Shown one piece after another: positions 27,282-35,940 of a stretch of DNA of 64,000 nt. Source of the DNA: Poindextera sp036494815 (GTDB lineage: Bacteria > Pseudomonadota > Alphaproteobacteria > Caulobacterales > Caulobacteraceae); the NCBI GenBank assembly GCA_036494815.1, contig DASXNV010000106.1, positions 1 to 64,000 of the forward strand, given 5' to 3'. Under the pieces are notes generated by a model. It was not told the DNA's origin and did not search any database. It worked only from the letters and a program-made list of their open reading frames with translations. The position numbers and the translations under genes were made by a program. Numbering within the stretch: the first letter of the stretch is position 1; each line of letters starts with the position of its first letter.

Positions 27282-27530
27282 ATGACCGTGGAGGGGCTCG
27301 CAGTCTCACTCGCCGATCGCGCCTTGGTCGAGCCCTTGACCATCACCAAGAACGGCCGCGATCGGCTGGTGGTGCTGTCGGCCAGCGAATATGACCGGCT
27401 GAAGCGTCGTGATCGACGGGTCTTTCGGCCGGAAGAGCTTGCAGACGACGTGCTGGAACTTATCGCCCAAGTGGAAACGCCAGCGGAATTCGACCATCTC
27501 GACGCCGAAACCAAAGACTGGACCCCGTGA
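27282..27530 (+). CDS. Phd/YefM-type antitoxin
   Basis: 82 aa from ATG 27282; the frame is open further upstream, but the added residues are aromatic-rich and unlike the family. The N-terminal Phd fold shows as PLTITKNGRDRLVVLSASEY followed by DRLKRRDRRV, where ITKNGR and LSASEYDRL are the hallmark pieces. The acidic C-terminal tail (ELADDVLELIAQVETPAEFD) should wrap the toxin. It overlaps the toxin start by 4 nt (GTGA), as in typical type II toxin-antitoxin operons. Confidence 0.85.
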   Translation: MTVEGLAVSLADRALVEPLTITKNGRDRLVVLSASEYDRLKRRDRRVFRPEELADDVLELIAQVETPAEFDHLDAETKDWTP

Positions 27531-27964
27531 GCTGGCCCAAGCCGCAGCCGGGACTGGTTATTCGATATTCCTATCTCTGGCGGCGCGAGGCTGAGGCGGG
27601 CCGCGAGGAAGGCGTGAAGGACAGACCCAGCACGATCATCCTGGCGACTACGAGCGAAGCAGGCGAGACCACCGTCTTCGTCCTGCCCATCACCCACACC
27701 GCGCCCACCAACGCCGCCGAGCCGGTGCAACTGCCCCAACCGACCAAGGCGCGCTTGGGTCTCGACAGCGACTGGTCCTGGATCGTGGTGGCGGAGGGCG
27801 ACAGTTTCGTGTGGCCAGGTCCGGATCTTCGCTTCGTGTCGGGCCGAGGTCCCGAGGCCATCGCCTATGGCATGTTACCCGGACCGGCGCTGCAGGCCGT
27901 CAGGGACCGTATCCTCGCCTTGGCCAAGGCGCGCAAAGCCGGGATCCTCACCCAAACACCTTAA
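27527..27964 (+). CDS. PemK/MazF-like growth inhibitor (toxin)
   Basis: 145 aa from GTG 27527. The opening PGLVIRYSYLWRREAEAGRE followed by EGVKDRPSTIILATT has the MazF/PemK-like placement of a basic region and the KDRPS motif, then VFVLPITHTAP. This matches a PemK-like family I recall from alphaproteobacteria, presumed mRNA endonucleases that inhibit growth. Longer than classical MazF (about 110 aa), with extra C-terminal residues. Translationally coupled to the antitoxin. Lies in a region of repeats and relic sequence, consistent with transfer. Confidence 0.78.
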   Translation: MSWPKPQPGLVIRYSYLWRREAEAGREEGVKDRPSTIILATTSEAGETTVFVLPITHTAPTNAAEPVQLPQPTKARLGLDSDWSWIVVAEGDSFVWPGPDLRFVSGRGPEAIAYGMLPGPALQAVRDRILALAKARKAGILTQTP

Positions 27965-28033
27965 CCCCTTCGATTCCATGCCGTCTCGCTCACGCCGCTG
28001 CCTTCGCCGCAAGACTCGCCTATATGGTCCTGC

Positions 28034-29911
28034 ATGAGCGACGAGATCGTCACCGCGCCCCTGCAGGGGGCCGAGCTGATCAAGGATCAGGTCAAGCGTC
28101 TGCCTGATACGCCCGGCGTCTATCGCATGCTCGGCGAAGAGGGCGAGGTGCTCTATGTGGGCAAGGCCCGCAGCCTGAAGAAGCGGGTTACGCAATACGC
28201 CCAGGGCCGCTTTCACACCCAGCGCGTGGCCCACATGGTCCACTTGACCCGGGGCATGGAGTTCGTCTCCACCAAGACCGAGACCGAGGCCCTGCTGCTC
28301 GAGATCAACCTGATCAAGCAGCTCAAGCCGCGCTTCAACGTGCAACTGCGCGACGACAAGAGCTTTCCCGAGATCCTGATTCGCCGCGACCACCGCGCCG
28401 CCCAGATCCGCAAGCACCGGGGCGCCCACACCAGTCCCGGCGACTATTTCGGCCCCTTCGCCTCGGCGTGGGCGGTGAACCGCACGGTCAACTGCCTGCA
28501 GAAGGCGTTTCTGCTGCGCTCCTGTTCGGACAACGTGTTCGAGACCCGCAACCGGCCTTGCATGCTGCACCAGATCAAGCGTTGCAGCGCCCCCTGTGTC
28601 GACCTGGTCACGCCCGAGGACTACGACGCCCTGGTGGAACAGGCCCATGATTTCCTGCGCGGCAAGAGCCGGGCGGTGATGACCCGGCTGTCCGAGGAGA
28701 TGACCGAGGCGGCCGAGGCCCTGGAGTTCGAGCGCGCCGCCCGCTTGCGCGACCGCATCCGCGCCCTGTCCTCGGTCAGCCAGGAACAGTCGATCAATCC
28801 CCAGACCCTGGAGGAGGCCGACGTGTTCGCCGTCCATGCCGAGGGTGGCCAAGCCTGCGTGCAGGTGTTCTTCTTTCGCGCCGGCCAGAACTGGGGCAAC
28901 CGCGCCTATTTCCCCCGGGTGGCCAACACTATCGAGGGCGCGGACGAGGAAGCAGGGATCATCGACGCCTTTCTGGGCCAGTTCTACGACAGCCAGGCCG
29001 TGCCCCGCCTGATCCTAGTCAGCCACGAACCGGCCAACCGCGAATTGCTGGCCGAGGCCTTCGCCATGAAGGCCGGTCGCAAGGTGGAGATCGCCCACCC
29101 CTCACGCGGCGAAAAGGCCGAATTGGTGCGCCACGCCATGACCAACGCCCGCGAGGCCCTGGGCCGGCGCATGGCGGAAAGCTCGGCCCAGTCCACCCTG
29201 CTGACCGGGGTCGGCGAAGCCTTCGGCCTGGAAAGCCCGCCCGAGCGGGTCGAGGTCTATGACAACTCCCACATCATGGGCACCAACGCCGTCGGCGGCA
29301 TGATCGTGGCCGGGCCGGAGGGCTTCCAGAAGAGCCAGTACCGCAAGTTCAACATCAAGAGCACCGAACTGACCCCCGGCGACGACTACGGCATGATGCG
29401 CGAGGTGCTGCGCCGCCGCTTCGCCCGCATGGTCAAGGAGGAGGAAGCCGGCGAGCCCTCACCCCGACCCGACCTGGTGCTGGTGGACGGCGGCAAGGGC
29501 CAGCTGGACGCGGCGCTGGAGGTCATGGCCGACCTGGGCGTGGACGACATCGCCGTGGTGGGCGTGGCCAAGGGTCCGGACCGTGACGCGGGGCTGGAGC
29601 GGTTCTTCATGCCGGGCAAGACCCCGTTCATGCTCGAACCCAAGAGCCCTGTCCTATACTATCTGCAACGCCTGCGCGACGAGGCCCACCGCTTCGCCAT
29701 CGGCACCCACCGGGCGCGGCGCAAGATCGAGATGACCAAGAATCCCCTGGACGAGATCGAGGGGGTGGGCCCGGGCCGCAAGCGCGCCCTGCTGCATGCC
29801 TTCGGCTCAGCCCGCGGGGTGTCGCGCGCGGCGGCGGCGGACCTGGCCAAGGTGGAAGGGGTCAGCGACGCCCTGGCCCAGAGGATCTACGACCACTTCA
29901 ACAAGACTTAG
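28034..29911 (+). CDS. uvrC: UvrABC system protein C
   Basis: 625 aa, full length. Makes both incisions in nucleotide excision repair with UvrA and UvrB. GIY-YIG nuclease domain at about 20-100 (TPGVYRMLGEEGEVLYVGKA), then a Cys-rich segment (CSDN...CMLHQIKRCSAPC). The UVR motif near 225 is AAEALEFERAARLRDRI, and the RNase H-like endonuclease domain carries EVYDNSHIMGTNAVG and LVLVDGGKGQLD. The C-terminal helix-hairpin-helix pair contains DEIEGVGPGRKRALL. pgsA follows 30 nt later. Confidence 0.97.
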   Translation: MSDEIVTAPLQGAELIKDQVKRLPDTPGVYRMLGEEGEVLYVGKARSLKKRVTQYAQGRFHTQRVAHMVHLTRGMEFVSTKTETEALLLEINLIKQLKPRFNVQLRDDKSFPEILIRRDHRAAQIRKHRGAHTSPGDYFGPFASAWAVNRTVNCLQKAFLLRSCSDNVFETRNRPCMLHQIKRCSAPCVDLVTPEDYDALVEQAHDFLRGKSRAVMTRLSEEMTEAAEALEFERAARLRDRIRALSSVSQEQSINPQTLEEADVFAVHAEGGQACVQVFFFRAGQNWGNRAYFPRVANTIEGADEEAGIIDAFLGQFYDSQAVPRLILVSHEPANRELLAEAFAMKAGRKVEIAHPSRGEKAELVRHAMTNAREALGRRMAESSAQSTLLTGVGEAFGLESPPERVEVYDNSHIMGTNAVGGMIVAGPEGFQKSQYRKFNIKSTELTPGDDYGMMREVLRRRFARMVKEEEAGEPSPRPDLVLVDGGKGQLDAALEVMADLGVDDIAVVGVAKGPDRDAGLERFFMPGKTPFMLEPKSPVLYYLQRLRDEAHRFAIGTHRARRKIEMTKNPLDEIEGVGPGRKRALLHAFGSARGVSRAAAADLAKVEGVSDALAQRIYDHFNKT

Positions 29912-29941
29912 GCGCGGGGTGTCTGCTACGAGAACGCTCAA

Positions 29942-30568
29942 ATGAAGCAGCACCTGCCCAATATCCTCACCATCGCCCGCCTGGTTCTGTGCCTGGGCAT
30001 GTTTGCGGCCCTGGCGGCGATCGGGCATTTCCTGCAGTTGGCCGCGCTGGGCCAGGCGCTGCCAGACTATGCCCGCTGGCTGCCACCCTTCGCGGTGATC
30101 GCCTTCTTTGTGGCGGCCATCACCGATTTCTTCGACGGTTGGCTGGCGCGGCGCTGGAACGTGGTCAGCCTGGCCGGCGCCATCCTTGATCCCATCGCCG
30201 ACAAGATCTTGGTCTGCGGCGCCATCCTGGGCCTGCTGGCCGTGCGCGCGCCGGGGGTTCTGGTGGCGGGGGGGGTGATCCTTTTTCGGGAGTTCGCCGT
30301 TTCGGCCCTGCGCGAAGTCCTGGCGCCCCGAGGCGTCAAACTGCCCGTCACCTTCCTGGCCAAGACCAAGACCACCCTGCAGCTGGTCGCGCTGGGGGCC
30401 ATCCTTGTGCTCTGGATCTGGCCCGGCCTGGGTCTGGGAATCCCGATCGGCGCCCTTCACCAGTCCCTGATCGCAGCAGAGGGCCTGTTCGACTTCGCCG
30501 CCCTGGTCACGGTCTGGACCGGAGTGGAATACGCGCTGGCGGCGCGCAAGGCTCTGCAGGCCGCCTAG
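29942..30568 (+). CDS. pgsA: CDP-diacylglycerol--glycerol-3-phosphate 3-phosphatidyltransferase
   Basis: 208 aa membrane enzyme that makes phosphatidylglycerol phosphate. The CDP-alcohol phosphotransferase motif D-G-x2-A-R-x8-G-x3-D-x3-D is exact: Asp65, Gly66, Ala69, Arg70, Gly79, Asp83 and Asp87. N-terminal NILTIARLVLCLGM and several membrane segments fit PgsA. The uvrC-pgsA linkage is common in proteobacteria. The C-terminus is slightly longer than in E. coli. Confidence 0.95.
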   Translation: MKQHLPNILTIARLVLCLGMFAALAAIGHFLQLAALGQALPDYARWLPPFAVIAFFVAAITDFFDGWLARRWNVVSLAGAILDPIADKILVCGAILGLLAVRAPGVLVAGGVILFREFAVSALREVLAPRGVKLPVTFLAKTKTTLQLVALGAILVLWIWPGLGLGIPIGALHQSLIAAEGLFDFAALVTVWTGVEYALAARKALQAA

Positions 30569-30583
30569 CCTTTACCCACCCCG

Positions 30584-30608
30584 CGTTCGGCAGCTAGGAT
30601 ACATAACG
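30584..30608 (+). promoter_or_regulatory. Putative ModE binding site (Mo-box) upstream of modA
   Basis: CGTTCGGCA (30584-30592), a 7-bp spacer and TACATAACG (30600-30608) give the 9-7-9 layout of ModE sites; the right half matches the TATATAACG-type arm closely, the left half at about six of nine positions. It lies 33 bp upstream of modA, and a modE gene is present at 33055-33858. Confidence 0.45.
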
Positions 30609-30641
30609 GCTGAGCGAGCCTTTCACCCTGCTCCCGCCGCG

Positions 30642-31412
30642 ATGATGGAGCGCCCGTTCGTGATTACTCGACGCCTGACCGCCCTGGGCTTGGCCCTGGC
30701 GGCCGCCCTGACCGCCTTTGCAGCCCAGGCCGCCGACGTCCAGGTGGCGGTGGCGGCCAATTTCACCGAGCCGGCCAAGGAGATCGCCGCCGCCTTCACC
30801 ACGGCGACGGGCGACAAGGCGCTGCTGAGCGTCGGCGCCTCCGGCCAGTTCTACACCCAGATCGCCCACGGAGCGCCGTTCGAGGTGTTCTTGTCCGCCG
30901 ACGCCGAGCGGCCAAAAAAGGCCGAGCAGGACGGCCTGGCCGTAGCGGGAACCCGCTTCACCTACGCCGTCGGCCGGCTGGTGCTGTTTTCCAAGACGCC
31001 GGGGCTGGTGGATCCGGCCGGCGCCGTCCTGGCCTCCACCAGGTTCCAAAAACTGTCCCTGGCCGATCCGGCGACCGCGCCCTATGGCGTCGCCGCCGTC
31101 GAAACCATGAAGAGCCTGAAACTCTATGACCAGCTCAAGCCCAAGCTGGTCCAGGGCGCCTCCATCGCCCAGGCCTATCAGTTCGTCGAAACCGGCGCCG
31201 CTGAACTGGGCTTTGTGGCCCAGTCCCAGGTGATCAACGAGCAAGGCGGCTCGCGCTGGCTGGTTCCGAGCGCCGACCACACCCCCATCGAACAGCAGGC
31301 GATCCTGCTCAAGGTCGGCGAGAGCGATCCCGCCGCCAAGGCCTTTCTGGTCTTTCTGAAGGGGCCGCAGGCGATCGCGATCATCAAGCGGTACGGATAC
31401 GAGGTCCGCTAA
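30642..31412 (+). CDS. modA: Molybdate ABC transporter, substrate-binding protein
   Basis: 256 aa from ATG 30642. Signal peptide RLTALGLALAAALTAFAAQAA, then the ModA opening DVQVAVAANFTEPAKEIAAA. Continues with the family's FYTQIAHGAPFEVFLSADAE, GRLVLFSKTP, LADPATAPYG and ELGFVAQSQV. Captures molybdate (or tungstate) in the periplasm. First gene of modABC; modB starts 4 nt after its stop. Confidence 0.95.
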   Translation: MMERPFVITRRLTALGLALAAALTAFAAQAADVQVAVAANFTEPAKEIAAAFTTATGDKALLSVGASGQFYTQIAHGAPFEVFLSADAERPKKAEQDGLAVAGTRFTYAVGRLVLFSKTPGLVDPAGAVLASTRFQKLSLADPATAPYGVAAVETMKSLKLYDQLKPKLVQGASIAQAYQFVETGAAELGFVAQSQVINEQGGSRWLVPSADHTPIEQQAILLKVGESDPAAKAFLVFLKGPQAIAIIKRYGYEVR

Positions 31413-31415
31413 AAC

Positions 31416-32081
31416 GTGCAAGAGGTCGTCTGGACCACGGTCAGGCTAGCCGCCATCACCACCGCCCTGCTGCTGGTGCTGGCCACGCCGCTAGCCTGGT
31501 GGTTGGCGCGGCGGCGTTCGGCCTGGAAAGAAGTGATCGCCGCCATCGTCTCCCTGCCCATCGTGTTGCCGCCGACGGTGCTCGGCTTCTATCTGCTCAT
31601 CGCGCTCGGACCGGCCAGCCCGCTGATGGTGCTGTTGCATCCCTTCGGGGTGCGCACCCTGGCCTTCACCTTCGAGGGCCTGGTGATCGGCTCGGTGATC
31701 TATTCCCTCCCCTTCGCCGTGCAGCCCATCCGCAACGCCTTCGAGGCCATCGGCGAACGCCCACTGGAGGTGGCGTCGACCCTGCGCGCCTCGCCGATGG
31801 ACGCCTTCGCCACCGTGGCCGTTCCCATGGCCCGGCGCGGCTTCCTGGCCGCCGCGGTGCTGGTCTTCGCCCACACCATCGGCGAGTTCGGGGTGGTGCT
31901 GATGATCGGCGGCGGCATACCGGGCAAGACCGAGGTGGTCTCGATCCGCATCTATCAACTCGTGGAATCCCTTCAGTTCGGCGAGGCCCATCGCCTGGCG
32001 GCAGCGCTTCTCATCTTCGCCTTCGTGATGCTTCTGGGCCTGCTGCTAGCCGAGCGTCGCACCAGCGGGGTAAGGCCGTGA
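31416..32081 (+). CDS. modB: Molybdate ABC transporter, permease
   Basis: 221 aa from GTG 31416. About five membrane segments, PTVLGFYLLIALGPASPLMV typical of ModB, and the cytoplasmic coupling motif EVASTLRASPMDAFATVAVP (EAA loop), then GEFGVVLMIGGGIPGKTEVV. Overlaps modC by 4 nt (GTGA). Confidence 0.95.
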   Translation: MQEVVWTTVRLAAITTALLLVLATPLAWWLARRRSAWKEVIAAIVSLPIVLPPTVLGFYLLIALGPASPLMVLLHPFGVRTLAFTFEGLVIGSVIYSLPFAVQPIRNAFEAIGERPLEVASTLRASPMDAFATVAVPMARRGFLAAAVLVFAHTIGEFGVVLMIGGGIPGKTEVVSIRIYQLVESLQFGEAHRLAAALLIFAFVMLLGLLLAERRTSGVRP

Positions 32082-32839
32082 GCGGACCTGTCGGCCTGAG
32101 CGGCATAACCGCCAAGTTTACCGGCAAGCTGGGCGCCTTCGCCCTCGACGCCGAGTTCGCCATACCCGGCCGAGGCGTCACCGCCCTGATCGGCCCCTCG
32201 GGATCAGGCAAGACCACCGTTCTTCGCTGCATCGCCGGCCTGGAGCGCCTGCCGGGCCGCCTGGTGGTGGCCGGCGAGGTCTGGCGGGACGAGACGGTAT
32301 TGCTGCCGCCCCACCGCCGCGCCGTCGGCTATGTGTTCCAGGAAGCCAGCCTGCTGCCGCACCTGTCCGTGCGCGCCAATCTGGAATTCGGCCTCAAGCG
32401 GGTGAAAGGCGCCGCCCGCACCAGCCTGGACGAGGTGGTGGATAGTCTAGGCCTGGGCGCGATTCTGGGTCGATCTCCGGCGAAGCTGTCCGGTGGCGAG
32501 CGCCAGCGGGTGGCCATCGGCCGCGCCCTTTTGACCCAGCCCCGCCTGCTGCTGATGGACGAACCCCTGGCCGGCCTGGACGCCGAGGCCAAGGCCGAGA
32601 TCCTGCCCTATCTGGAGTGGCTGCATGACAGCCTGGCCATCCCGGTGCTCTATGTCAGCCACGACCCCACCGAGGTCGCCCGCCTGGCCGACCGGGTGCT
32701 GGTGATGCGGGGCGGGCGTATCGAGACGCCGGCGGCGGGACTTGCGCCCCTGGACGCGGCGCAGCAAGTCAGGGCGATGGACCGCGCCCGACTGGAACGC
32801 CTGGCCCTGGCCGCGCTGATGGCGGGCGTGGAGACTTAG
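32078..32839 (+). CDS. modC: Molybdate ABC transporter, ATPase lacking a TOBE domain
   Basis: 253 aa from GTG 32078. Walker A GPSGSGKTT, Q-loop YVFQEASLLPH, signature LSGGERQRVAIGRALL, Walker B LLLMDEPLAGLD and switch YVSHDPTEV are all present. Typical ModC is about 350 aa with a C-terminal Mop/TOBE molybdate-binding domain. Here the protein stops after DRARLERLALAALMAGVET, so that domain is absent. No frameshift is evident; the stop is followed by non-coding DNA and a dispersed repeat. Confidence 0.92.
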   Translation: MSGPVGLSGITAKFTGKLGAFALDAEFAIPGRGVTALIGPSGSGKTTVLRCIAGLERLPGRLVVAGEVWRDETVLLPPHRRAVGYVFQEASLLPHLSVRANLEFGLKRVKGAARTSLDEVVDSLGLGAILGRSPAKLSGGERQRVAIGRALLTQPRLLLMDEPLAGLDAEAKAEILPYLEWLHDSLAIPVLYVSHDPTEVARLADRVLVMRGGRIETPAAGLAPLDAAQQVRAMDRARLERLALAALMAGVET

Positions 32840-32886
32840 GTCGCCATCGACGCTGGTATCCCCACCAAATTTAGCTCAACTTTCCC

Positions 32887-33022
32887 CGTCATGGCCGGTT
32901 TTATGCCGGCCACCCATGCCGTGAACGAACGGTCAGGGCTATGGGCGTGGGACTCGTTCTGATGATCGGTCGCGACTGAACTTTCACGGTATGGGTCGTC
33001 GCGACAAGCGCGACGATGACGG
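32887..33022. repeat. Dispersed palindromic repeat, copy 1
   Basis: About 136 bp starting CGTCATGGCCGG and ending GACGATGACGG. Inner arms CATGCCGTGAA and TTCACGGTATG are near-complementary, so the element can fold into a long hairpin. Similar copies lie at 41517-41651 and 58023-58157. Here it sits between modC and the convergent modE gene. Confidence 0.8.
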
Positions 33023-33054
33023 AGATTAAAGAGGCTGGGGAGGGCCCTCTTCCC

Positions 33055-33858
33055 CTATTCCACCGCCAGGATCACGTGCGAGGCCTTGATCAGCGCCCGC
33101 AGCGCAACACCCACGGCGATCTGGAGATCGTCGGCGCTTTCACGGGTGATGGTGGCGGTGAGGGTCTTGCCCTCGTCCAGGGCCAGGACCACCTCGTCGT
33201 TCACCGCGCCGCGTTCGTGACGCTCGACCACGCCGGCGAGCTGGTTGCGAGCGGAGGTTCGTAGGCTGTCGCCGCCAGGCGCCAGGATGACGAAGCTGGA
33301 CTTGATCAGGGCCAGGGCCTCGCGGCCGGGCTCCAGGCCCAGGTCGGCGACGCTCTCGCGGGTGAGCACGGCGACGATGGCCACGCTGTCGCTCACGCGC
33401 AGGATCACCTCGCTGTTGACCGCGCCCTCGGTGACGCTTTCCACCACGCCGCGTAGGGCGTTGCGTGCGCTGGTCTTCATGCCCAGGCTCCAGGTCAGCC
33501 CTTCGAGGGCCTTGTCGGCGCCACCGAGCGCCTTTTCCAACCGCTGCACAAGCCGTGACAGCTCGCTCTCCACCATCGCATAGGCCGCCAGCACCGCTTC
33601 GCCGGCGGCGGTGACGGCCGCCGCGCCGCCGCGTGCGCCGCCCGGCTGGGCCGTGACCAGCGGCTGCTCGAACAGGTTGTTCAGCGCTTGCACAGCGTCC
33701 CAAGCCCCCTTGTAGCTTAGGTTCTCGGCCTTGGCGGCGGCGGTGATCGAGCCAAGCTCATGGATGGACCGCAGCAGGCGGATGCGATCGGGTCCCGCAC
33801 GGGCGAAACTTCCGCGAGACAGTTGCAGCAGCGCTCTGGTGGTCCGGTCCAAGCTCAT
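33055..33858 (-). CDS. modE: Molybdate-responsive transcriptional regulator
   Basis: 267 aa. N-terminal winged helix (GSITAAAKAENLSYKGAWDA followed by VQALNNLFEQPLV) as in ModE/LysR-type heads. Then two Mop/TOBE domains in tandem, at about residues 127-190 (TSARNALRGVVESVTEGAVN) and 200-265 (TSARNQLAGVVERHERGAVN). Dimeric molybdate sensor that normally represses modABC. Converges on modABC. Its presence with two TOBE domains next to a TOBE-less ModC is noteworthy. Confidence 0.94.
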   Translation of the reverse strand: MSLDRTTRALLQLSRGSFARAGPDRIRLLRSIHELGSITAAAKAENLSYKGAWDAVQALNNLFEQPLVTAQPGGARGGAAAVTAAGEAVLAAYAMVESELSRLVQRLEKALGGADKALEGLTWSLGMKTSARNALRGVVESVTEGAVNSEVILRVSDSVAIVAVLTRESVADLGLEPGREALALIKSSFVILAPGGDSLRTSARNQLAGVVERHERGAVNDEVVLALDEGKTLTATITRESADDLQIAVGVALRALIKASHVILAVE

Positions 33859-34006
33859 AGGGTCAGACTTCGCACGGCGTGCCCCGGTGACTCCAGAGGC
33901 GTCGTCGCCGGCGGCGGCGCAAAAGGCGGGCGCCCGCGACAGATTGTCCCCGCCCGGTGGGCGAGTTACTCACAAAGGATTCAACCTCTTCCTATATAAC
34001 GGTCCC

Positions 34007-34231
34007 ATGGAACCCGAAGTGATCCTTGTCGCCCTGCTGGAGGCGCTGAACGACGGCGCCGACGGGCTGGTCGAAGAACTGGCCGGTGCCCTGCGCGACG
34101 TGCGCTGGATCGAGCCCGTAGTCACCGCCTGGCGGGCCGACGCCGAGCTGATCCGCTCTTCCGCCTCCGCCGCCATGCGCTGGATGGACGAGGTGGCCTT
34201 GCCGACCGTGCGGGCCACCGCGGCGATCTGA
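34007..34231 (+). CDS. Small acidic hypothetical protein
   Basis: 74 aa from ATG 34007: starts MEPEVILVALLEALNDGADG and continues with VRWIEPVVTAWRADAELIRS. Predicted helical, acidic, no signal or membrane segment; family not recognised. The frame is open further upstream, but only this start gives a protein-like composition. Divergent from modE; a TATATAACG half-site (33993-34001) lies in the shared upstream DNA. May be spurious. Confidence 0.4.
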   Translation: MEPEVILVALLEALNDGADGLVEELAGALRDVRWIEPVVTAWRADAELIRSSASAAMRWMDEVALPTVRATAAI

Positions 34232-34336
34232 TCGGGCTTTAGAGCCGCTTCCACGCCCCTATCCGCCGTCAGCGCTGCGCCTGTCGCGGCGATCCAACAT
34301 GCCGTGAAGGCCGCGCTGCGCGCCACGCGGCCTTCT

Positions 34337-35878
34337 TCAACCGATCTTCACATCCCCCTTGCCCCAATAGGCGTCTCTGATCAGGCGCTTGTAGAGCTTG
34401 CCGGTCTGGTGGCGGGGCAGCTCCTGCATGAAGTCGATCCGGCGGGGGGCCTTGACGTGGGACAGGCGTTCGCGGGTCCAGGCGGATAGCTCCTCGGCCA
34501 GGGCCGGGCCGGCCTCGGCCCAGTTGGCGGGCTGAACCACGGCCACCACCTGTTCGCCCATCTCCTCGTGCGGGGCGCCGATCACGGCCACGTCGGCGAC
34601 CTTGGGATGGCCGATCAGCAGGTTCTCGATCTCCTGCGGATAGATGTTCACCCCGCCGGAGATGATCATGAAGCTCTTGCGGTCGGTGAGGTACAGATAG
34701 CCCTCCTCGTCCAGCCAACCCACGTCGCCAAGGGTGGTCCAGCCGTGCTGGTTGCGGGATTCGGCGGTCTTGGCCGGGTCGCCGTGATATTCAAACACGC
34801 CCCCGCCGGCGAAATAAACCATGCCCTCGGCGCGTGTGGGCAGCGGCTCGCCGTCCTCACCACAGATCATCACCTGAGCGGTCAGGCCGCGGCCCACCGA
34901 GCCCTTGTGCTCCAGCCATTCAGGTGAGGTGATGACGCAGAAGCCATTGCCCTCGGTGCCGGCATAGTACTCGTTCACGATCGGCCCCCACCAGGCGATC
35001 ATCTGTTCCTTGACCGGCACCGGACAGGGGGCGGCGGCATGGAACACGGCCTGGAGCGAGCTGAGGTCGTAGTGGGTGCGAACCTCCTCTGGCAGCTTCA
35101 GCATACGGACGAAATGGGTCGGCACCCACTGGGCCGAGGTCACCTCATACTGCTCGATGAAGCGCAGGGCGTCTTCGGGATCGAACCGCTCCATCATCAC
35201 CACGGTCCCGCCCAGGGCCTGGACCGCCATGGACCAGCCCAGCGGCGCGGCGTGATAGAGCGGGGCCGGAGACAGGTAGACCGTGTCGGGCGTCCAGCCG
35301 TAGAGAGCCTGGCCCAGGGTCGCCAGGGCGTTGGGGCCGTCGATCTCCGGCTCGACCACGCCGCCGCGCTTGACCCCCTTGGGCCGGCCGGTGGTGCCAG
35401 ATGAATAGAGCATGACGCTGCCAGCCGTCTGGTCGGCGATGGGCGTAATGGGAAGGGCCGCGCGAGCGTCCTCCAGACTTTTGAACGGACCTTCCTGGCC
35501 GGCGATCATATAGAGAGCGACACCGGGGATGTGGGGGACGATCTTCAATGCGGTTTCGGCCAGGGCCTTGGAGGCGATGAAAAGTTTCGCGCCGCAATCC
35601 TTGATGATGTACTCCGCCTCGCTGACGCTCAGCTTTGAAGAGATGCAGGTGAAGCGCAGCCCCGAGCGCTGGGCCGCCCAGATCAGTTCGTAATAGGTCG
35701 GGTGATTTTCGATGAAGAAGGCGACGGAATCGCCGGCTTGCAGCCCCAGCGACCGAAACAGGTGCGCGGTCTGGTTGGAGCGCGCCTCCAGCTGGCCATA
35801 GGTGGTGACCTCGCCGCTATAGGCCATGATCACGGCGGGTTTGTCGGGATGGGTGCGGGCGTGATGGGTGGGGTGCAT
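34337..35878 (-). CDS. AMP-dependent acyl-CoA synthetase (cluster ligase 1)
   Basis: 513 aa. ANL-superfamily ligase: A3 motif LYSSGTTGRPKGVKRGG, acceptor region YYAGTEGNGFCVI, A7-A8 TLGDVGWLDEEGYLYLTDRK followed by SFMIISGGVNIYPQEIE, and A10 RHQTGKLYKRLIRDAYW with the catalytic Lys. Activates a carboxylic acid via acyl-AMP to its CoA ester. The sequence looks like FadD/bile-acid-type ligases; the substrate is not readable. Last gene of a same-strand cluster with three other ligases, a hydrolase and a flavin monooxygenase. Confidence 0.9.
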   Translation of the reverse strand: MHPTHHARTHPDKPAVIMAYSGEVTTYGQLEARSNQTAHLFRSLGLQAGDSVAFFIENHPTYYELIWAAQRSGLRFTCISSKLSVSEAEYIIKDCGAKLFIASKALAETALKIVPHIPGVALYMIAGQEGPFKSLEDARAALPITPIADQTAGSVMLYSSGTTGRPKGVKRGGVVEPEIDGPNALATLGQALYGWTPDTVYLSPAPLYHAAPLGWSMAVQALGGTVVMMERFDPEDALRFIEQYEVTSAQWVPTHFVRMLKLPEEVRTHYDLSSLQAVFHAAAPCPVPVKEQMIAWWGPIVNEYYAGTEGNGFCVITSPEWLEHKGSVGRGLTAQVMICGEDGEPLPTRAEGMVYFAGGGVFEYHGDPAKTAESRNQHGWTTLGDVGWLDEEGYLYLTDRKSFMIISGGVNIYPQEIENLLIGHPKVADVAVIGAPHEEMGEQVVAVVQPANWAEAGPALAEELSAWTRERLSHVKAPRRIDFMQELPRHQTGKLYKRLIRDAYWGKGDVKIG

Positions 35879-35940
35879 CGGTTTGACTGAACGTCCTCTG
35901 TAGATCTTGGCGTCGCGCTCTTTTGGCTGGCGCTTTGGGG

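Noticed and set aside
32851..32880. Possible third copy of the 33-bp repeat (TATCCCCACCAAATTTAGCTC)
   Set aside because: Only a short core (CCCCACCAA) agrees with copies A and B; too weak to call.
33993..34001. TATATAACG half-site upstream of modE
   Set aside because: No matching left half at the 7-bp spacing, so not called as a full ModE site.
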